A stretch of DNA of 64,000 nucleotides from Rhodospirillales bacterium (GTDB lineage: Bacteria > Pseudomonadota > Alphaproteobacteria > Acetobacterales > Acetobacteraceae): the NCBI GenBank assembly GCA_025352665.1, contig JANXSM010000118.1:1-64000 (forward strand), read 5' to 3'. This document shows, one piece after another, positions 62,033-64,000 of this stretch. The notes beneath the pieces are model-generated. The model did no database searches. It saw nothing but the letters and a program-made list of their open reading frames with translations, and was not told the DNA's origin. Within the stretch, counting starts at the first letter, position 1. Each line of letters begins with the position of its first letter. A program made the translations under genes and the position numbers.

Positions 62033-62986
62033 CTAAATATCGAGCACCAAGCGCGCCCCTTTGGCACGCGAGACACAGGTCATCATCATTCGGTTGGACG
62101 CCTGCTCGGCGGCGGACAGAATCGAATCGCGGTGATCCACCTCGCCATCGAGCACGCGGCACTCGCAGGTGCCGCAAACACCCTGTTCGCAGGAGGATGA
62201 GATGTCGATGCCAGCCAAAAGCAGTGTTTGCAGGACGGATTTCTCGGGGCTCACCATCAGGCTCATGCCCGACCGCGCGCAGACCACCTCGAACCCGCCG
62301 GTCGCGTCGGCTGCGGACCTTGCGCGGGGCCTGAACCATTCGAAGTTGACGGAGCCGGCGGGCCAGGCGGCTGTCGCATCCTCCACCGCCAGCATCAGCC
62401 GGTCGGGACCGCAGCAATACAGCAAAGTGTCAGGCCGCGGCTCGGCAAGCACCGAGACATCGAGGCGGCTGGACTCCTCCGACGCGTGGACAGAGACCGT
62501 CCCGCCGAGCGCCAGAACCTCCGCCAGGAACGGCGCATCCGCGGAACGGCGGGTGCAGAACAGCAGCGACCATCGCGCCCCAGCCGCGTGTGCCGCCCGC
62601 ATCATAGGCAGCAGAGGCGTAATGCCGATGCCGCCTGCGACGAACAGATAATTCAGAGATGGCAACAGCGGGAAGTTGTTTCGTGGCAAGCCAATGGTGA
62701 GCAGCGAACCCGGCGGCAAACGACCGTGGATCGTCCCGGACGCCACGCCGCCTGCGACCTCCCGCACGGCGATCCGGTAGCAGCTGGTATCGGCGGGATC
62801 ACCGCAGAGCGAATACTGCCGGATCGTCCCATCCGGCAGCGTCAGATCGACATGCGCGCCGGGCTCGTAGGCCGGCAGGGCGGCCCCATCGGGCGACACC
62901 AGCTCCAATGAGATAACGCCAGGCGCCTCCCAACCCAAGCGACGTACCCGCAGTTGCAGTGTGGTGGCGATCGAACACTCGCCCAT
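62033..62986 (-). CDS. Ferredoxin-NAD(P)H reductase, VanB-like
   Basis: A 317-residue reductase with FMN/NAD and plant-type [2Fe-2S] domains (phthalate dioxygenase reductase type). Flavin motif RQYSLCGDP, NAD motif FVAGGIGITPLLPMM, and C-terminal ferredoxin CEQGVCGTCECRVLDGE with a later Cys in MMTCVSRAKG. ATG 62,986 touches the stop of the upstream ThDP gene (TAATG). It supplies electrons to the Rieske oxygenase. Confidence 0.92.
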   Translation of the reverse strand: MGECSIATTLQLRVRRLGWEAPGVISLELVSPDGAALPAYEPGAHVDLTLPDGTIRQYSLCGDPADTSCYRIAVREVAGGVASGTIHGRLPPGSLLTIGLPRNNFPLLPSLNYLFVAGGIGITPLLPMMRAAHAAGARWSLLFCTRRSADAPFLAEVLALGGTVSVHASEESSRLDVSVLAEPRPDTLLYCCGPDRLMLAVEDATAAWPAGSVNFEWFRPRARSAADATGGFEVVCARSGMSLMVSPEKSVLQTLLLAGIDISSSCEQGVCGTCECRVLDGEVDHRDSILSAAEQASNRMMMTCVSRAKGARLVLDI

Positions 62987-64000
62987 TAGCGCACGCTTCC
63001 CGCGGCACCGGCCGGCGGGCCCGCGAAACTCTCGGCGAATGGACCGAGGGCCACCATGTCCACCTCGATCATGCGTGGCCCAGGCGCGCTCAACGCCCCA
63101 TCCAGGGCACCTGAGAATGCGTCTGCATCGGTGATGCGCACATACGGCAGTCCTATTGCCTGGCACACCAGGGAGAAGTCCGGCGTGAGGATATTCGAAT
63201 ACACGTGACGGCCGTCGTATTGCGCGTCCTGGATGTTGCGGATCACGCCGTAGCCACGATCGTTCATCAGCACGATCACCATCTCGGCGCCGATCTCGAC
63301 TGCTGTCGCCAACTCGCCCAGCATCAGCTGCGCCCCGCCATCGCCCACCAGCGTCACGGCCTTGCCGGCGCCGGCTGTGGCGGCGCCGATGCCCATGGCG
63401 ATGCCTTGGCCGATGCCGCCGCCGAGCGCATGAACGCCGAGGTGCGGGGCCGCCAGCAACACATGGCGATTGCCGAAGGTGGAGTTGGAGATTGTCACAT
63501 CCCGCACCCAGGGATGCCGGCCGCCAAATACGCAGGCACTCAGCGTGTCGGCGATCGTTCCATACGGCCCCAGCAGCTTCTGCAAGGCCGCCGCAGATTT
63601 TGCCCGCGCGGGCGCAATATCGGCGAGGAAGGCCGCATCCGTGTCCAACACCTGTGGCAGCCGTGCGAGCAGACCTTCCAGCACCAGCCGCGCATCGCCG
63701 GGCACGAACAGATCCACCGGATAGTTGCGGCCCGCCTGGGTGGGCTCCGCATCCACCTGGGCGCGTGAGGCTGGCAGGCGCATCATGTTGTTGCGCGTCT
63801 CGTTGCCGCGCAGCCGAGACCCCACAACGAGCATGAAATCAGAGCGTTCATAGAGCACCTGCGCCTCGGGCGTCATGTTGAAGGCGCCGAGGGAGCGTGG
63901 ATGATCCTCCGGCACGATGGCGCGCCCGTTGGTGCTGCTGACCGCTGCAAAACCGCGCTCGACAAGCGATGTGGCGGCGGCCGCAGCACCCCGCGCACCA
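62986..64000 (-). CDS. ThDP-dependent enzyme, acetolactate synthase/benzoylformate decarboxylase type (partial)
   Basis: The C-terminal two-thirds of a ThDP enzyme that continues beyond the window edge. The open frame runs through TSLVERGFAAVSSTNGRAIVPEDHPRSLGAFN, and the ThDP motif is VTLVGDGGAQLMLGEL...MNDRGYG with the normal GDG. The central domain has VGSRLRGNETRN. In this operon it may act as a decarboxylase or carboligase on an aromatic 2-oxo acid; it is clearly separate from the ilvB gene at 8.7 kb. The start lies outside the window. Confidence 0.88.
   Translation of the reverse strand, partial: GARGAAAAATSLVERGFAAVSSTNGRAIVPEDHPRSLGAFNMTPEAQVLYERSDFMLVVGSRLRGNETRNNMMRLPASRAQVDAEPTQAGRNYPVDLFVPGDARLVLEGLLARLPQVLDTDAAFLADIAPARAKSAAALQKLLGPYGTIADTLSACVFGGRHPWVRDVTISNSTFGNRHVLLAAPHLGVHALGGGIGQGIAMGIGAATAGAGKAVTLVGDGGAQLMLGELATAVEIGAEMVIVLMNDRGYGVIRNIQDAQYDGRHVYSNILTPDFSLVCQAIGLPYVRITDADAFSGALDGALSAPGPRMIEVDMVALGPFAESFAGPPAGAAGSVR

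Overview
The window is GC-rich chromosomal DNA from an alphaproteobacterium, most likely a member of the Acetobacteraceae (Rhodospirillales). The evidence is the core gene order ffh-rpsP-rimM-trmD-rplS followed directly by leuC-leuD-leuB, short ATGA overlaps in the operons, a phasin gene, a Hint_2-type surface protein and the alphaproteobacterial style of the Ilv, Leu and Pur enzymes. The family is an inference from gene content; no rRNA is present.

The first 41 kb are mostly housekeeping. 0.07-5.1 kb: hflK-hflC-degP (membrane proteostasis) diverging from mrp (Fe-S carrier ATPase). 5.1-8.7 kb: a PhyH-family dioxygenase, the wreck of a VapBC toxin-antitoxin pair, then divergent serB and miaA. 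8.7-14.3 kb: ilvB-ilvN-ilvC, mltA and a split chromate-transporter-like pair. 14.4-24.7 kb: single genes on both strands (CHAP amidase, RidA-like, lipoprotein, amidase, DUF599, clpS, phasin, D,D-carboxypeptidase, methionine aminopeptidase, thioesterase, radC, TerC). 24.7-31.7 kb: purine cluster purB-SDR-purC-purS-purQ-purL plus bolA and grxD. 31.7-40.7 kb: GFA protein, rhlE, ffh-rpsP-rimM-trmD-rplS-leuCDB and tRNA-Arg(ACG).

From 40.7 kb the window becomes accessory. 41.2-42.6 kb is a scrapyard of IS5 transposase and ABC-transporter binding-protein fragments. 42.6-48.8 kb holds a molybdenum hydroxylase operon (FAD subunit, fused [2Fe-2S]-molybdopterin subunit, ABM membrane protein) next to a PhnD-like binding protein and a glyoxalase-like protein. 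48.9-54.1 kb has a GntR fragment, a broken Hint-domain surface protein, a ParA-like ATPase and an IS630 transposase interrupted by a small TA-flanked MITE. 54.1-57.9 kb is a GMC oxidoreductase and NTF2-like protein diverging from a LacI regulator across a palindrome. 58.4-64.0 kb is a tightly coupled catabolic operon that continues past the window: ThDP enzyme, ferredoxin reductase, 74-aa HTH-like protein, Rieske oxygenase, VOC protein, unknown protein and bicupin.

The most unusual signal is a dispersed, roughly 105-bp, double-hairpin element present in five complete copies (14.36, 18.76, 32.34, 52.06 and 57.96 kb) and two fragments. Its stems differ between copies but remain paired, the left hairpin keeps a three-base bulge at the same place, and the right hairpin keeps an eight-base loop. 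Its ends read TAGAGC or TAGGAGC, and five genes (CHAP, DUF599, clpS, rhlE, Hint protein) take their TAG stop codon from an element end.
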